Positions 7,810 to 16,803 of a stretch of DNA of 64,000 nt are shown here, piece after piece (within the stretch, counting starts at the first letter, position 1; each line of letters starts with the position of its first letter). The position numbers and the translations under genes are program-made. The DNA comes from Caulobacter sp. CCUG 60055 (GTDB lineage: Bacteria > Pseudomonadota > Alphaproteobacteria > Caulobacterales > Caulobacteraceae): contig NZ_PUIC01000008.1 in NCBI RefSeq assembly GCF_022750545.1, positions 62,001 through 126,000 of the forward strand, in the 5' to 3' direction. Below the pieces are notes generated by a model. It searched no databases, was not told the DNA's origin, and saw only the letters and a program-made list of their open reading frames with translations.

Positions 7810-9258
7810 ATGGACCTCGATCACGACGCCTGCTATCGCGCCATCAGCCTGCGCGACGCCCGCTTCGACGGGCGGCTGTTCACCGCGGTGAAGACCACGG
7901 GGATCTATTGCCGGCCGATCTGTCCGGCGCGCACGCCCCGGTCCGAGAACGTCGTGTTCTATCCCAGCGCCGCCGCCGCCCAGGAGGCGGGGTTCCGGCC
8001 GTGCCTGCGCTGCCGGCCGGAGACCGCGCCCGACCTCGGGGCGTGGCGCGGCACGTCCAACACCGTCTCGCGCGCCCTGGCCCTGATCGAGCTGGGGGCG
8101 CTGGACGAGGGCGACGTCGACGCCCTGGCCGGCCGCCTCGGCGTCGGCGAGCGGCAATTGCGCCGCCTGTTCCATCAGCATCTCGGCGCCTCGCCGGTGG
8201 CGGTGGCCCAGACCCGCCGGGTGCTGCTGGCCAAGCAGCTGATCCACGAGACCCGCCTGCCGATGACCGAGGTGGCCTTCGCCGCCGGCTTCGGCAGCGT
8301 CCGCCGCTTCAACGAAACCTTCCAGGCCCTGTTCGGCCGCGCGCCGGGCGACCTGCGGCGGGGCAGGGCGGAGGAGACGCCGGCCGGCCCGCGCGGCGAG
8401 ATCGTCGTGCGGCTGCGCTACCTGCCGCCCTACGACTGGCCGGCCATGCTGGCCTTTCTGGAGAGGCGCGCCATTCCCGGCGTCGAGCGGGTGGAGGCCG
8501 GCCGCTACGCCCGCGCCATCCAGATCGACGGCGTGCAGGGAACGGTCAGCGTCGAGCCGGCCGACGGCGCCGCCTTGCGCGCCGTGGTCCGCTTTCCGAA
8601 GCTTTCAGCCCTGCCGGCGATCATCGCCCGGCTGCGGCGGGTCTTCGACCTTGCCGCCGATCCGCTGGCCATAGCCGAGCATCTGGCCGGCGATCCGGTC
8701 CTGGCCCCGCTGGTCGCCGCCCGTCCGGGGCTGCGCGTGCCCGGAGGCTGGGACGGCTTCGAGCTGGCCGTCCGTGCGGTGCTGGGCCAGCAGATCACCG
8801 TCTCGGCCGCCATCGCCCTGGCGGGGAAGCTGGCCGCCGCCTATGGCGATCCCTTGCCCGCGCCGGACGGAGCCTTGGTCCGAACCTTCCCGAGGCCCGA
8901 GCGGCTGGCCGGCGCCGACCTGTCGATCCTGGGCATGCCGCGCAGCCGGGCCGCCGCCCTGTCGGCCGTCGCCGAGGCGGTGCTGGCCGACCCGGACCTG
9001 TTCAGCGCCAATCGCGACCTCGACGAGGCGATCCGCCGGCTCAAGGCCATACGCGGGGTCGGCGAATGGACGGCGCAATACATCGCCCTGCGCCAGATGC
9101 GTGAGCCCGACGCCTTTCCAGCCGCCGATGTCGGCCTGATGCGGGCGCTGGAGACGGCTGAAGGGGGCCGGCCGGACGCCGGCGAACTGCTCGCCCGGTC
9201 GGAGCGCTGGCGGCCGTGGCGGGCCTACGCCGCCCAGCACCTGTGGGCGGCGGCCTGA
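7810..9258 (+). CDS. Ada-AlkA fusion: adaptive-response regulator and 3-methyladenine glycosylase
   Basis: A 482-residue fusion of three parts. Residues 1-75 are an Ada zinc/methyl-acceptor domain with four cysteines (Cys34, Cys38, Cys65, Cys68; Cys34 corresponds to the phosphotriester acceptor). Residues about 85-180 form an AraC-type HTH (VGERQLRRLFHQHLGASP). Residues about 195-480 are an AlkA-type glycosylase with the HhH segment IRGVGEWTAQYIALR and catalytic Asp near 440 (AADVGLMRAL). It lacks the Ada C-terminal O6-methylguanine domain, which is supplied by the divergent ogt. It is predicted to sense methylphosphotriesters, activate repair genes and excise alkylated bases. Confidence 0.93.
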   Translation: MDLDHDACYRAISLRDARFDGRLFTAVKTTGIYCRPICPARTPRSENVVFYPSAAAAQEAGFRPCLRCRPETAPDLGAWRGTSNTVSRALALIELGALDEGDVDALAGRLGVGERQLRRLFHQHLGASPVAVAQTRRVLLAKQLIHETRLPMTEVAFAAGFGSVRRFNETFQALFGRAPGDLRRGRAEETPAGPRGEIVVRLRYLPPYDWPAMLAFLERRAIPGVERVEAGRYARAIQIDGVQGTVSVEPADGAALRAVVRFPKLSALPAIIARLRRVFDLAADPLAIAEHLAGDPVLAPLVAARPGLRVPGGWDGFELAVRAVLGQQITVSAAIALAGKLAAAYGDPLPAPDGALVRTFPRPERLAGADLSILGMPRSRAAALSAVAEAVLADPDLFSANRDLDEAIRRLKAIRGVGEWTAQYIALRQMREPDAFPAADVGLMRALETAEGGRPDAGELLARSERWRPWRAYAAQHLWAAA

Positions 9259-9259
9259 C

Positions 9260-10789
9260 CTATTTCCAGATCGGCTTGCCGTCGCCGGGCAGGCCCAGGC
9301 TGGCCCACTTCTCGCTGACGGCCTCGACCACGGCCTTGTCCATGCCGAGCAGTTCGCCCCACTCGCGCTTGGTCTCGGGCGGCCACTTGTTGGTGGCGTC
9401 GAGGCCGATCTTGGAGCCAAGGCCCGACTCCGGCGAGGCGAAGTCGAGATAGTCGATCGGGGTGTTCTCGATGATGGTGATGTCGCGGGCCGGGTCCATG
9501 CGGGTCGAGACCGCCCACATCACGTCCTTCCAGTCACGAGCGTTGATCTCGTCGTCCACGACGATGACCCACTTGGTGTACATGAACTGGCGCAGATAGC
9601 TCCAGACGCCCAGCATCACCCGCTTGGCGTGGCCGGGATAGGCCTTCTTCATCGACACCACGGCGATGCGGTAGCTGCAGCCTTCCGGCGGCAGCCAGAA
9701 GTCGACGATCTCGGGGAACTGCTGGCGGATCAGCGGGATGAACACCTCGTTCAGCGCTTCGCCCAGGACGCTGGGCTCGTCCGGCGGCCGGCCGGTGAAG
9801 GTGGTCAGGTAGATCGGGTCCTTGCGCATGGTGACGCACGTCGCCTGGAACACCGGGAAGGTCTCGACCGAGTTGTAATAGCCGGTGTGGTCGCCGTAGG
9901 GCCCCTCGTCGGCGTGCTCGTCGAGCAGGACGTGGCCCTCGATGACGATCTCGGCCTCGGCCGGCACCATCAGCGGCACGGTCTTGGCCGGGACCAGCTC
10001 GGCCTTGGCCCCGCGCATCAGCCCGGCGAACTGGTATTCCGACAGGGTGTCGGGCACCGGCGTCACCGCCGCCAGGATGGTGCCCGGATCGGCGCCCAGC
10101 ACGACGCAGGCGGGCAGGGGCTCGCGCTTGCCGGCCTTCTTGTGGCGGGCGTAGTGCTGGGCCCCGCCGCGATGGGCCAGCCAGCGCATGATCGCCCGGT
10201 TCTTGCCCAGCACCTGCATGCGGTAGATGCCGAGGTTGAAGTCGTCCTCCTTGGAGTCCGACGGGCCCTTGGTCACCACCAGCGGCCAGGTGATCAGCGG
10301 CGCCGGCTCGCCCGGCCAGCAGGTCTGGATCGGCAGCTTGGAGAAGTCGATCTGGTCGCCGGTCAGCACCACTTCCTGCACCGGGGCCTTGCTGACGGTC
10401 TTGGGCCGCATGCCCATCACCGTGCGGGCGATCGGCAGCATCTCCATGGCGTCCTTGAAGCCGCGCGGCGGCTCCGGCTGGCGCAGGAAGGCCAGCAGTT
10501 CGCCGACCTCGCGCAGGTCTTGCGCCGTCGTCCGCGCCTTGCCTTCCAGCGTCACGCCCATGGCCACGCGCTTGACCGTGCCGAACAGGTTGGCCAGGCA
10601 CGGGATGTCGGAAATCTCGCCGTCGGCGCGGATCGGCTTTTCGAACAGCACCGCCGGGCCGCCGGTCGCCAGCAGCCGCGTGCAGATCTCGGTCATCTCC
10701 AGCACGGTGGAGACCGGCTCGGCGACCCGCACCAGCTCGCCCTCGGCCTCCAGCTTGGCGATGAAGTCTCTCAGCGACCGATAGGCCAT
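9260..10789 (-). CDS. ubiD: UbiD family 4-hydroxy-3-polyprenylbenzoate decarboxylase
   Basis: A 509-residue prenylated-FMN-dependent decarboxylase of ubiquinone biosynthesis, acting on the UbiA product. Family landmarks include [17 protein letters not shown] near the N-terminus, the prFMN/metal region [11 protein letters not shown]...[12 protein letters not shown], and the catalytic-site strand [26 protein letters not shown], cited by its parts EIVIEGHV and [10 protein letters not shown]. Length is normal for UbiD. The cofactor supplier ubiX is not in this window; ubiA is at 17840-18784. The ATG at 10789 begins [10 protein letters not shown]. Confidence 0.95.
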   Translation of the reverse strand: MAYRSLRDFIAKLEAEGELVRVAEPVSTVLEMTEICTRLLATGGPAVLFEKPIRADGEISDIPCLANLFGTVKRVAMGVTLEGKARTTAQDLREVGELLAFLRQPEPPRGFKDAMEMLPIARTVMGMRPKTVSKAPVQEVVLTGDQIDFSKLPIQTCWPGEPAPLITWPLVVTKGPSDSKEDDFNLGIYRMQVLGKNRAIMRWLAHRGGAQHYARHKKAGKREPLPACVVLGADPGTILAAVTPVPDTLSEYQFAGLMRGAKAELVPAKTVPLMVPAEAEIVIEGHVLLDEHADEGPYGDHTGYYNSVETFPVFQATCVTMRKDPIYLTTFTGRPPDEPSVLGEALNEVFIPLIRQQFPEIVDFWLPPEGCSYRIAVVSMKKAYPGHAKRVMLGVWSYLRQFMYTKWVIVVDDEINARDWKDVMWAVSTRMDPARDITIIENTPIDYLDFASPESGLGSKIGLDATNKWPPETKREWGELLGMDKAVVEAVSEKWASLGLPGDGKPIWK

Positions 10790-10850
10790 GGCGCGCTCCC
10801 GTTGCGGCGCGGAACCTAGTGCGCGCCGCGTCCGGGTGGAAGCCGCTAGA

Positions 10851-11813
10851 TCATCGCTTCACCGGCGGCAGGGCCCACAGCAGGCCGTGGGTGATGGTGA
10901 TGGCGTTGACGGTCATGTGGTCCTCGCCCTCGATCACCTCGGTCTGCAGCCTGAGGCCGGGATAGCCGCGCGCCTTGAGCTGGGCGGCGAAGGCGGCGTT
11001 GTCGCCGACCAGGTCGTTGTTCTTGTGATAGCGCGGGTCGGTCGAGCCGGGCTTGACCGTCTCGTAGCCGCCCACGGCCAGATAGACCTTGGCCGGCAGG
11101 TCCTTGTGGGCGGCGGCGTAGTCGCGCTCGCGCTGGAACATGACCTTGTGGTCGTACCACAGCGACGGGCTGCTCAGGATGTAGCTGTCGAACATCGTCG
11201 GGTCGGCCAGCAGCATCTGGGCGCCGAGCAGGCCGCCGAAGGAATGGCCGGCGAAGATCTTGCGGTTCATGTCGACGCGATAGTCGGCGGCGACGACGGG
11301 GAACACCTCCTCCTTGATGAACCGACGATAGGCGTCGCCCTCGCCGAAGGCCGGCGCGCGGCCGGGCATGTCGGAGATCTTGCCGTCCAGTCCGCCGGCG
11401 GCGGTCGGCGTGTAGTCGCGGTTGCGGCTGTAAACCGGCGTGTCGCCCTTGGCGTAGGACAGGCCGACCAGGACGAACTCGTCCAGGCCGGCGCCGTGAT
11501 CGCCGACCCGGCGGCCGATGCTGCGGGTCAGGGGGAAGGCGTAGTCGGCGTCGGTGACGAACAGCACCGGATAGCGGTGTTCGGGCCGCTGGCCATAGGA
11601 CGGCGGCAGGGCGACGAAGATCTGATAGTCGCGATTGAGGATGGCGGAGTGGACGTCCCGGACCTCGGTGTCCTTGAGCGTGTAGGGCTGCGGCGCGCCG
11701 GCCGGCTGGGTTGCGATGGCCTGGGCCGACGCGACCTGGGCCGACTTGGCGTCGGAGCAGGCGGCGGCCAGGCCGCAGAACAGGACGGCCAGGGTTAGGC
11801 GCGCGTTCGACAT
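10851..11813 (-). CDS. Lipoprotein alpha/beta-hydrolase (IroE/Fes-like putative esterase)
   Basis: A 320-residue putative esterase with a lipoprotein signal (LAAAC, lipidated Cys19). The fold resembles the Fes/IroE esterase group: [13 protein letters not shown]..., VLFVTDADY, nucleophile GHSFGG (Ser about 191), and a late [12 protein letters not shown] supplying the histidine. The ATG at 11813 is preferred over a GTG at 11831 because CCGGAG lies 6-7 nt upstream of it. Substrates of this family range from siderophore esters to acyl esters; none is implied by the neighbours. It is expected in the periplasm, membrane-anchored. Confidence 0.85.
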   Translation of the reverse strand: MSNARLTLAVLFCGLAAACSDAKSAQVASAQAIATQPAGAPQPYTLKDTEVRDVHSAILNRDYQIFVALPPSYGQRPEHRYPVLFVTDADYAFPLTRSIGRRVGDHGAGLDEFVLVGLSYAKGDTPVYSRNRDYTPTAAGGLDGKISDMPGRAPAFGEGDAYRRFIKEEVFPVVAADYRVDMNRKIFAGHSFGGLLGAQMLLADPTMFDSYILSSPSLWYDHKVMFQRERDYAAAHKDLPAKVYLAVGGYETVKPGSTDPRYHKNNDLVGDNAAFAAQLKARGYPGLRLQTEVIEGEDHMTVNAITITHGLLWALPPVKR

Positions 11814-11852
11814 CGGATACTCCGGACTCACTAGGAAAGGTGGTTGCGGCGG

Positions 11853-12194
11853 TCAGGCCTTCTGGTCGAAGGCCTTGACCAGGGTCTTGGGCGCGACCTC
11901 GCGCCAGCGGCGCAGCAGCAGCGCCGCGATGGCGGCGGGATCGGCCTGGGACAGGCGGGCCAGGACGGTCGGCCAGTCCTTGTAATGCGGCGTCAGGTAA
12001 TAGACCTCGGGCGCGGCCTCGATCAGCATCTCGCGTTCGTCGAAGCCGATCCCGGTCAGCACCAGGGTGTCGCCGTCCTCGCGCAGGCGGGTCAGGAACT
12101 TGCCCTTCACCTTCAAGGACGGCGTGCCGTACGAGGTCCCGTCTTCGACGCCGGGCCAGGCCAGGGCGATCTTGCGCACGTCCTCGAAGGTCAT
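11853..12194 (-). CDS. MmcQ/YjbR family protein
   Basis: A 113-residue protein of the MmcQ/YjbR (CyaY-like fold) family. The pattern WPGVEDGTSYGTPSLKV, KGKFLTRLRED and YLTPHYKDWPTVLARL is typical. Family members are described as DNA-binding-fold proteins without an assigned biochemical role. It lies between the gamma-glutamyltransferase gene (12 bp gap upstream) and the esterase gene, on the same strand. Confidence 0.88.
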   Translation of the reverse strand: MTFEDVRKIALAWPGVEDGTSYGTPSLKVKGKFLTRLREDGDTLVLTGIGFDEREMLIEAAPEVYYLTPHYKDWPTVLARLSQADPAAIAALLLRRWREVAPKTLVKAFDQKA

Positions 12195-12206
12195 GGCGTC
12201 TCTCCG

Positions 12207-13979
12207 TCAGTAGGCGAGGGCGGCGCCATCCTTGCGCATTTCGGTGGCCGCCGCATAGCGTCCCGGCCAGCGCTGGATGCATTCGTAGCCGCCGAAGCCG
12301 CCGTCCGAGGGGCCGAACTGCCAGCCCAGCGCCGCCAGCCCCTGCCTGGTCGCCTCCGGGACGCCGGTCTCCAGCCGCAGCGTGCCGACGCCTTGCTGCG
12401 GCTCGCCGGTGGGCTCGGACGAGCCCTCGTGGTGCCAGCGCGGGCTGTCGCCGGCGGCCTGGATGTCGAGGTCGTAGTCGACGAGGTTGGCGATGATCTG
12501 CGCCTGTCCCTGCGGCTGCATGTCGCCGCCCATGACGCCGAAGGCCAGCCAGGGCTCGCCGCCGCGGGTGGCGAAGCCCGGGATGATGGTCTGGAACGGC
12601 CGCTTGCCGGGGGCGTAGATGTTCGGGTGGCCGTCCTCCAGCGCGAACAGCTCGCCCCGGTCCTGGAACATGAAGCCCAGGCCGTCGGCGACCAGGCCGG
12701 AGCCCATGCCGCGATAGTTGGACTGGATGATCGACACCATCATGCCTTCGTTGTCGGCGGTGCAGAAATAGGTGGTGTCGCCGTGGCTGGGCGCCTGGCC
12801 GGGATGCACCGGCGTCAGGATGCGGTCGGGGCGGATCAGCTTGGCCCGCTCGGCGGCGTAGGCCTTGGAGATCAGCCACTCGGCCGGGATCTTGGCGAAG
12901 TCGGGATCGGCGTAGTAGCGGGCGCGATCCTCGAAGGCGAGGCGCTTGGCCTCGATCTGGCGGTGCAGGCTGGCGGTCGACTGGAAGCCCATCGCGCGCA
13001 GGTCGAAGGTCTCCATTATGTTGAGCATCTGCAGGGTGACCAGGCCCTGGCTGTTGGGCGGCAGGCCCCAGACGTCGACGCCGCGATAATTGACCGTCAG
13101 CGGCTGCACCCACTCGCTGTGGTGGGCGGCGAGGTCGGCCTTGCTGAGCCAGCCGCCGATGCGCTTGAAGTAGCGGTCGATGGTTTCGGCGGTCTCGCCG
13201 CCATAGAAGCCTTCGCGCCCGCCCTCGGCGATGCGGCGATAGGTGCGGGCGAGGTCGGGGTTCTTGAAGATTTCGCCCTCGGCCGGGGTGCGGCCGGACG
13301 CCGCCCAGGTCTTCTTGAAGTTCTCGACCTCCTCGATGCCGGCGCCCGGCTTGGTGAAGGCGCGGTGGCTGGAGGCCAGGTAGTAGGCGATGGTCTGGGC
13401 TGTCGGCACGCCCTGTTCGGCCATGTCGATCGCCGGCGCCATCAGCTCGGCCCAGTTCAGCTTGCCGTAGCGCTGGTGCAGGCTCCACCAGGCGTCGACC
13501 GCGCCGGGGGTGCTGACCGAGACCGCGCCGTGGCTGGCGATGTGGCCGTTCCTGGCGCGGGCGCGCTGGGTCTCCAGGCTGAGCGCGCGCGGCGAGCGGC
13601 CCGAGCCGTTGAGGCCGACGACCTTGCGGGTCTTCGGGTCCCACAGCATCACGAAGCAGTCGCCGCCGACGCCGCTCGACACCGGCTCCAGGAAGCCCAG
13701 CGCCGCATTGGCCGCGATGGCCGCATCTACGGCCGAGCCGCCTTTGCGCAGGATGTCGATGGCGGTCATGGTCGCCAGCGGATGGGCGGTCGCCGCCGCG
13801 CCGTGGACGCCCCAGGCGGCCGAGCGCGAGGCGTAGCTGGCCCCGGCGATGCGGTCGCCGCCGTGGATGTCGGCCCGCTTCAGATTGGGATTGGACGGCG
13901 CCGCGCCGGTTTGGGCGCGGGCCAGCGCGGGCGCTGCGGCGGCGGCGGGAAGGATGGACAGAAACGTGCGGCGACGCAT
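12207..13979 (-). CDS. Gamma-glutamyltransferase family protein
   Basis: A 590-residue Ntn-hydrolase of the gamma-glutamyltranspeptidase family with an N-terminal signal peptide (MRRRTFLSILPAAAAAPALARA), so it is exported to the periplasm. The proenzyme is expected to self-cleave before the threonine of GDTTYFCT; the two candidate threonines are residues 402 and 403. The substrate-binding motif region is GSGLVADGLGFMFQDRGELF. It could degrade glutathione or cleave gamma-glutamyl peptides. The downstream YjbR-type and esterase genes follow at 12 and 39 bp. Confidence 0.92.
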   Translation of the reverse strand: MRRRTFLSILPAAAAAPALARAQTGAAPSNPNLKRADIHGGDRIAGASYASRSAAWGVHGAAATAHPLATMTAIDILRKGGSAVDAAIAANAALGFLEPVSSGVGGDCFVMLWDPKTRKVVGLNGSGRSPRALSLETQRARARNGHIASHGAVSVSTPGAVDAWWSLHQRYGKLNWAELMAPAIDMAEQGVPTAQTIAYYLASSHRAFTKPGAGIEEVENFKKTWAASGRTPAEGEIFKNPDLARTYRRIAEGGREGFYGGETAETIDRYFKRIGGWLSKADLAAHHSEWVQPLTVNYRGVDVWGLPPNSQGLVTLQMLNIMETFDLRAMGFQSTASLHRQIEAKRLAFEDRARYYADPDFAKIPAEWLISKAYAAERAKLIRPDRILTPVHPGQAPSHGDTTYFCTADNEGMMVSIIQSNYRGMGSGLVADGLGFMFQDRGELFALEDGHPNIYAPGKRPFQTIIPGFATRGGEPWLAFGVMGGDMQPQGQAQIIANLVDYDLDIQAAGDSPRWHHEGSSEPTGEPQQGVGTLRLETGVPEATRQGLAALGWQFGPSDGGFGGYECIQRWPGRYAAATEMRKDGAALAY

Positions 13980-14110
13980 GGACGCGAACTCCCCCTGGCG
14001 ACGAGGCACTATAGGCCGTCGGCCGGGGCTGGCGAGGGGGCGTGCGACAGCGATATGTCGTCGCCTCGCCGTCTCGAAACTGTCGGCGGGGTTGTGCATC
14101 ATGGCGGGGC

Positions 14111-14983
14111 ATGACTCGCGCGACGCTTTCCTCCCCGGTCCTGGTGCTCGGCGCCACCAGCCTGATCGGCCGTTTCCTGACGCCCCGGCTCGAACGGGCG
14201 GGGGTGGAGGCGGCCGCGCTCAGCCGATGCGCGGGCGGCGGCGGGGCGATCCGCTGGGTCGAGGCCGATCTGGCCGCGCCCGGTCTGGCCGACCGGCTGC
14301 CGCCGGCCGCGACGGTGCTCAGCCTGTCGCCGATCTGGCTGCTGACCGCGCCGGTCCTGGCGGCGCTCAAGGCGGCGGGGATGACCCGCCTCGTCGCCTT
14401 CTCGTCGACCAGCCGCTTCACCAAGCCGGCCTCGCCCGTGGCCGCCGAGCGCGAGGTCGCGCGGCGGCTGGCGGAAGCCGAGGACGCGGTGGCCGCCTTC
14501 TGCGCCGGGAACGGCGTCGGCTGGACCATCCTGCGGCCGACCCTGATCTACGCCGAGGGCCAGGACCGCAACGTCAGCCGGTTGGCGGCGCTGATCCGGC
14601 GGCTGGGCTTCCTGCCCCTGGCCGGCGACGGCGGCGGCCGGCGCCAGCCCGTCCATGCCGACGATCTGGCCGGAGCCTGCCTCGACGCGGCCGTCTCGCC
14701 GGCGGCGCTGGACCGGGCCTACGACCTGCCGGGCGGCGAGACCCTGACCTATCGGGCCATGGTCGAGCGGGTGTTCGAGGGGCTCGGGCGCGCGCCGAGG
14801 ATCGTTTCGGCGCCGCCCGCGCTATGGCGGTTCGGCCTGATGCTGGCCTCGCCCCTGCTGCCGGGCGCGACGGCCGGCATGGGCGCGCGCATGAGCGAGG
14901 ACCTGACGTTCGACGGCGGCCCGGCCGCCCGCGATTTCGACTGGACCCCGCGCGGCTTTCGCCCCCGCTTCACGCCTCGGTGA
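14111..14983 (+). CDS. NAD(P)-binding Rossmann-fold epimerase/reductase-like protein
   Basis: A 290-residue atypical short-chain dehydrogenase. The dinucleotide-binding loop is VLVLGATSLIGRFL near the N-terminus. The usual YxxxK pair is not evident; the central region reads FSSTSRFTKPASPVAAEREVARRLAEAE. A C-terminal segment RQPVHADDLAGACLDA resembles NAD-dependent epimerase and NmrA-like proteins. The ATG at 14111 was chosen; an in-frame GTG at 14042 adds an arginine-rich tail with no support. Its last 14 bp overlap the convergent VOC gene. Function unassigned. Confidence 0.82.
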   Translation: MTRATLSSPVLVLGATSLIGRFLTPRLERAGVEAAALSRCAGGGGAIRWVEADLAAPGLADRLPPAATVLSLSPIWLLTAPVLAALKAAGMTRLVAFSSTSRFTKPASPVAAEREVARRLAEAEDAVAAFCAGNGVGWTILRPTLIYAEGQDRNVSRLAALIRRLGFLPLAGDGGGRRQPVHADDLAGACLDAAVSPAALDRAYDLPGGETLTYRAMVERVFEGLGRAPRIVSAPPALWRFGLMLASPLLPGATAGMGARMSEDLTFDGGPAARDFDWTPRGFRPRFTPR

Positions 14984-15320
14984 AGACGGCCAGCTCGTTG
15001 CCGGACGGGTCGCGGAAATGGAACCGCCGGCCGCCGGGGAAGCTGAAGATCGGCACGGTGATGGTCCCTCCGGCGGCCCGCACCTTGGCCTCCATCGCCT
15101 CCAGGTCCTCGGCGTACAGCACCACCAGCGGCGCCTTGGGGTGCGACGCGGCGGCCGCGTCGGCGTCGAAGCCGCCGTCCAGCCCGGCGTCCTCGAACGC
15201 GGCGTAGGCCGGCCCATAGTCGACGAACCGCCAGCCGAAGGCCTGAGCATAAAAGGTCTTGGTCGCCGGCAGGTCGCCCGCCGGCAGCTCCACATAGTCG
15301 ATCTTGCCGTCCTGGCGCAT
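14970..15320 (-). CDS. VOC family (glyoxalase-like) protein
   Basis: A 116-residue vicinal-oxygen-chelate domain protein. It shows the two beta-alpha-beta-beta-beta modules: DYVELPAGDLPATKTFYAQAFGW, then VLYAEDLEAMEAKVRAAGG with FPGGRRFHFRDPSGNELAVF. Such proteins include glyoxalases and small antibiotic-binding or isomerase enzymes. The ATG at 15320 is supported by GGAGGTGACG directly upstream; a further upstream in-frame ATG at 15353 lacks this. It is the last gene of the minus-strand run from ubiA. Confidence 0.88.
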   Translation of the reverse strand: MRQDGKIDYVELPAGDLPATKTFYAQAFGWRFVDYGPAYAAFEDAGLDGGFDADAAAASHPKAPLVVLYAEDLEAMEAKVRAAGGTITVPIFSFPGGRRFHFRDPSGNELAVFTEA

Positions 15321-15368
15321 CGTCACCTCCGTTTTGTTCTTTATTTGTTCCATCCTCGCGGGTCGGCG

Positions 15369-16118
15369 TCAATCCGCTTCGCGCACCGTACGACAACCGG
15401 GCCCGCCCTCGAACCGGTAGCGCCCTTGGCAGGTGAACGCGGCGGCCGGGCGCCCGGTGTCGCGGAAGATGCGGTCGCCTTCTGCGAGGTCCGACCAGAA
15501 GCCGGCCCATCGGCCGGCGGGCGCTTCGTTCGCTCCGCCGTCGAAGCGGAAGGGAAGAGCGTCGACGGCGATCTCGCTTTGACCACCGGCGAAAGCGCCT
15601 TCCATCAGCGTGAAGATCTCGTCGATGGCCGGGTCGGTCATGGCGTAGCATCCGACCGAGACGCAGGCGCCATGGACCATCAAGGCCGAGCCCGTCCGGC
15701 CGAGGGCCTGATCGTAGGCGTTGGGGAAGCCGAGATTGAACGCCCGATGATACTTGGAGGCCGCGTTCATCTGGGCCGGGCGCACGGCGTAGAACCCCTC
15801 CGGCGCCTGACCGTCTCCCTCTTTGATCTTGGGCCCCGCCGTTCCGGACCATCGGCAGATCGGATAGGTCTCGAACAGGCCATAGCGTCCGCCGTCCGAC
15901 AGCCAGAGCTCCAGCCGGTTCTCGGCCTTGAATATACGGATGTGTACGCGGGCGCCGGTCTTGAAGCCCTTGGCCGCCAGCCGCCGCTCCAACGGCGCCC
16001 GCGCCGCATTGGCGGCCTCCGCGCCCTGCGGATCGCCCCCGCCGAAACCCAGCCGCCCGCAGCCCGCCGTCAGCAGCACCGCGCCGAGGGCGGCCATGGC
16101 GGCCCGCGTCTTCCTCAT
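15369..16118 (-). CDS. YafK-type L,D-transpeptidase-like lipoprotein
   Basis: A 249-residue lipoprotein (LTAGC, Cys20) with a YkuD/YafK-like L,D-transpeptidase domain. The catalytic motif is HGACVSVGCYAM, with His149 and nucleophile Cys157. The substrate-side motif YHRAFNLGFPNAYDQALGRTGSALMVHG is cited by its parts FNLGFPNAYD and GSALMVHG. Family members cross-link peptidoglycan or release Braun-type lipoproteins from it. The ATG at 16118 overlaps the upstream methyltransferase stop by one base (TGATG), indicating coupled translation. It acts in the periplasm. Confidence 0.9.
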   Translation of the reverse strand: MRKTRAAMAALGAVLLTAGCGRLGFGGGDPQGAEAANAARAPLERRLAAKGFKTGARVHIRIFKAENRLELWLSDGGRYGLFETYPICRWSGTAGPKIKEGDGQAPEGFYAVRPAQMNAASKYHRAFNLGFPNAYDQALGRTGSALMVHGACVSVGCYAMTDPAIDEIFTLMEGAFAGGQSEIAVDALPFRFDGGANEAPAGRWAGFWSDLAEGDRIFRDTGRPAAAFTCQGRYRFEGGPGCRTVREAD

Positions 16119-16765
16119 CAAGGCAACGCCCAGACGCCGGTCTTCTTGACGGCCATGTCCTCGAGCTCCCGCGTGGTCGGCACCTGATACTCCGCCAGGA
16201 ACTCCAGGCCTTCCTTGGGGAAATAGCTGCGGCCCGGATCGCCGATCAGCACGCGGGTTCCCTGGTCGCGCGCCGTCTTCAGCCAGGCCAGGACCCGTTC
16301 GGCCAGGGGCTTTTCGTAGCAGATGTCGCCGGCGGTGATCACCTCGACCTCGGGAGGCGGGGCGTCGAGCAGATCGACGCCGGTGAAGGCGACGGCGACG
16401 CCGTTGGCCTCGGCGTTCACGGCGACGGCGGCTTCGCAGAAGACGTCGATGTCGGCGGCCAGGGCGCTGGCCGCGCCGGCCTTCATGGCGGCGATTGCCA
16501 CCAGGCCCGAGCCGCTGGCGAAATCGACGACGCGCTTGCCGGCGACCTCGTGCGGATTGTCGATCAGCCAGCGGGCCAGCGCCTGGCCGCCGGCCCAGGC
16601 GAAGGCCCAGAACGGGGGCGGCAGGCCCATGGCCCCCAGTTCGTCTTCGGTCATCCGCCAGATCGGGGTGATCTCGTCGGCCAGATGCAGCGACAGCTCC
16701 GGCGTGTGCGGCGGCCGTTGCAGGCGGGTGTTGGCGAGGATGAAGGCGCGGCGGTCGCTGATCAT
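16118..16765 (-). CDS. Class I SAM methyltransferase, ETF-beta lysine methyltransferase-like
   Basis: A 215-residue Rossmann methyltransferase. Motif I is VVDFASGSGLVAIAAMKAGA (cited as DFASGSGLVAIAA, about residue 77). The post-motif acidic loop LAADID and GDICYEKPLAERVLAWL follow. The N-terminal landmark PPPFWAFAWAGGQALARWL is typical of the group often labelled ribosomal L11 methyltransferase-like, of which alphaproteobacterial and mitochondrial members methylate the beta subunit of electron-transfer flavoprotein. That substrate is inference. It follows the desaturase gene by 38 bp. Confidence 0.85.
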   Translation of the reverse strand: MISDRRAFILANTRLQRPPHTPELSLHLADEITPIWRMTEDELGAMGLPPPFWAFAWAGGQALARWLIDNPHEVAGKRVVDFASGSGLVAIAAMKAGAASALAADIDVFCEAAVAVNAEANGVAVAFTGVDLLDAPPPEVEVITAGDICYEKPLAERVLAWLKTARDQGTRVLIGDPGRSYFPKEGLEFLAEYQVPTTRELEDMAVKKTGVWALP

Positions 16766-16803
16766 GCCGTCCGATAGCCGGACCGGCCGGCGGCGGCCAG
16801 CCC

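Noticed and set aside
10846-14529. A very long minus-strand open frame of 1227 codons
   Set aside because: It is an out-of-frame shadow of the esterase, YjbR, gamma-glutamyltransferase genes and the opposite NAD-binding gene. The product is Arg/Pro/Gly-rich low-complexity sequence, as expected from 70% GC DNA.
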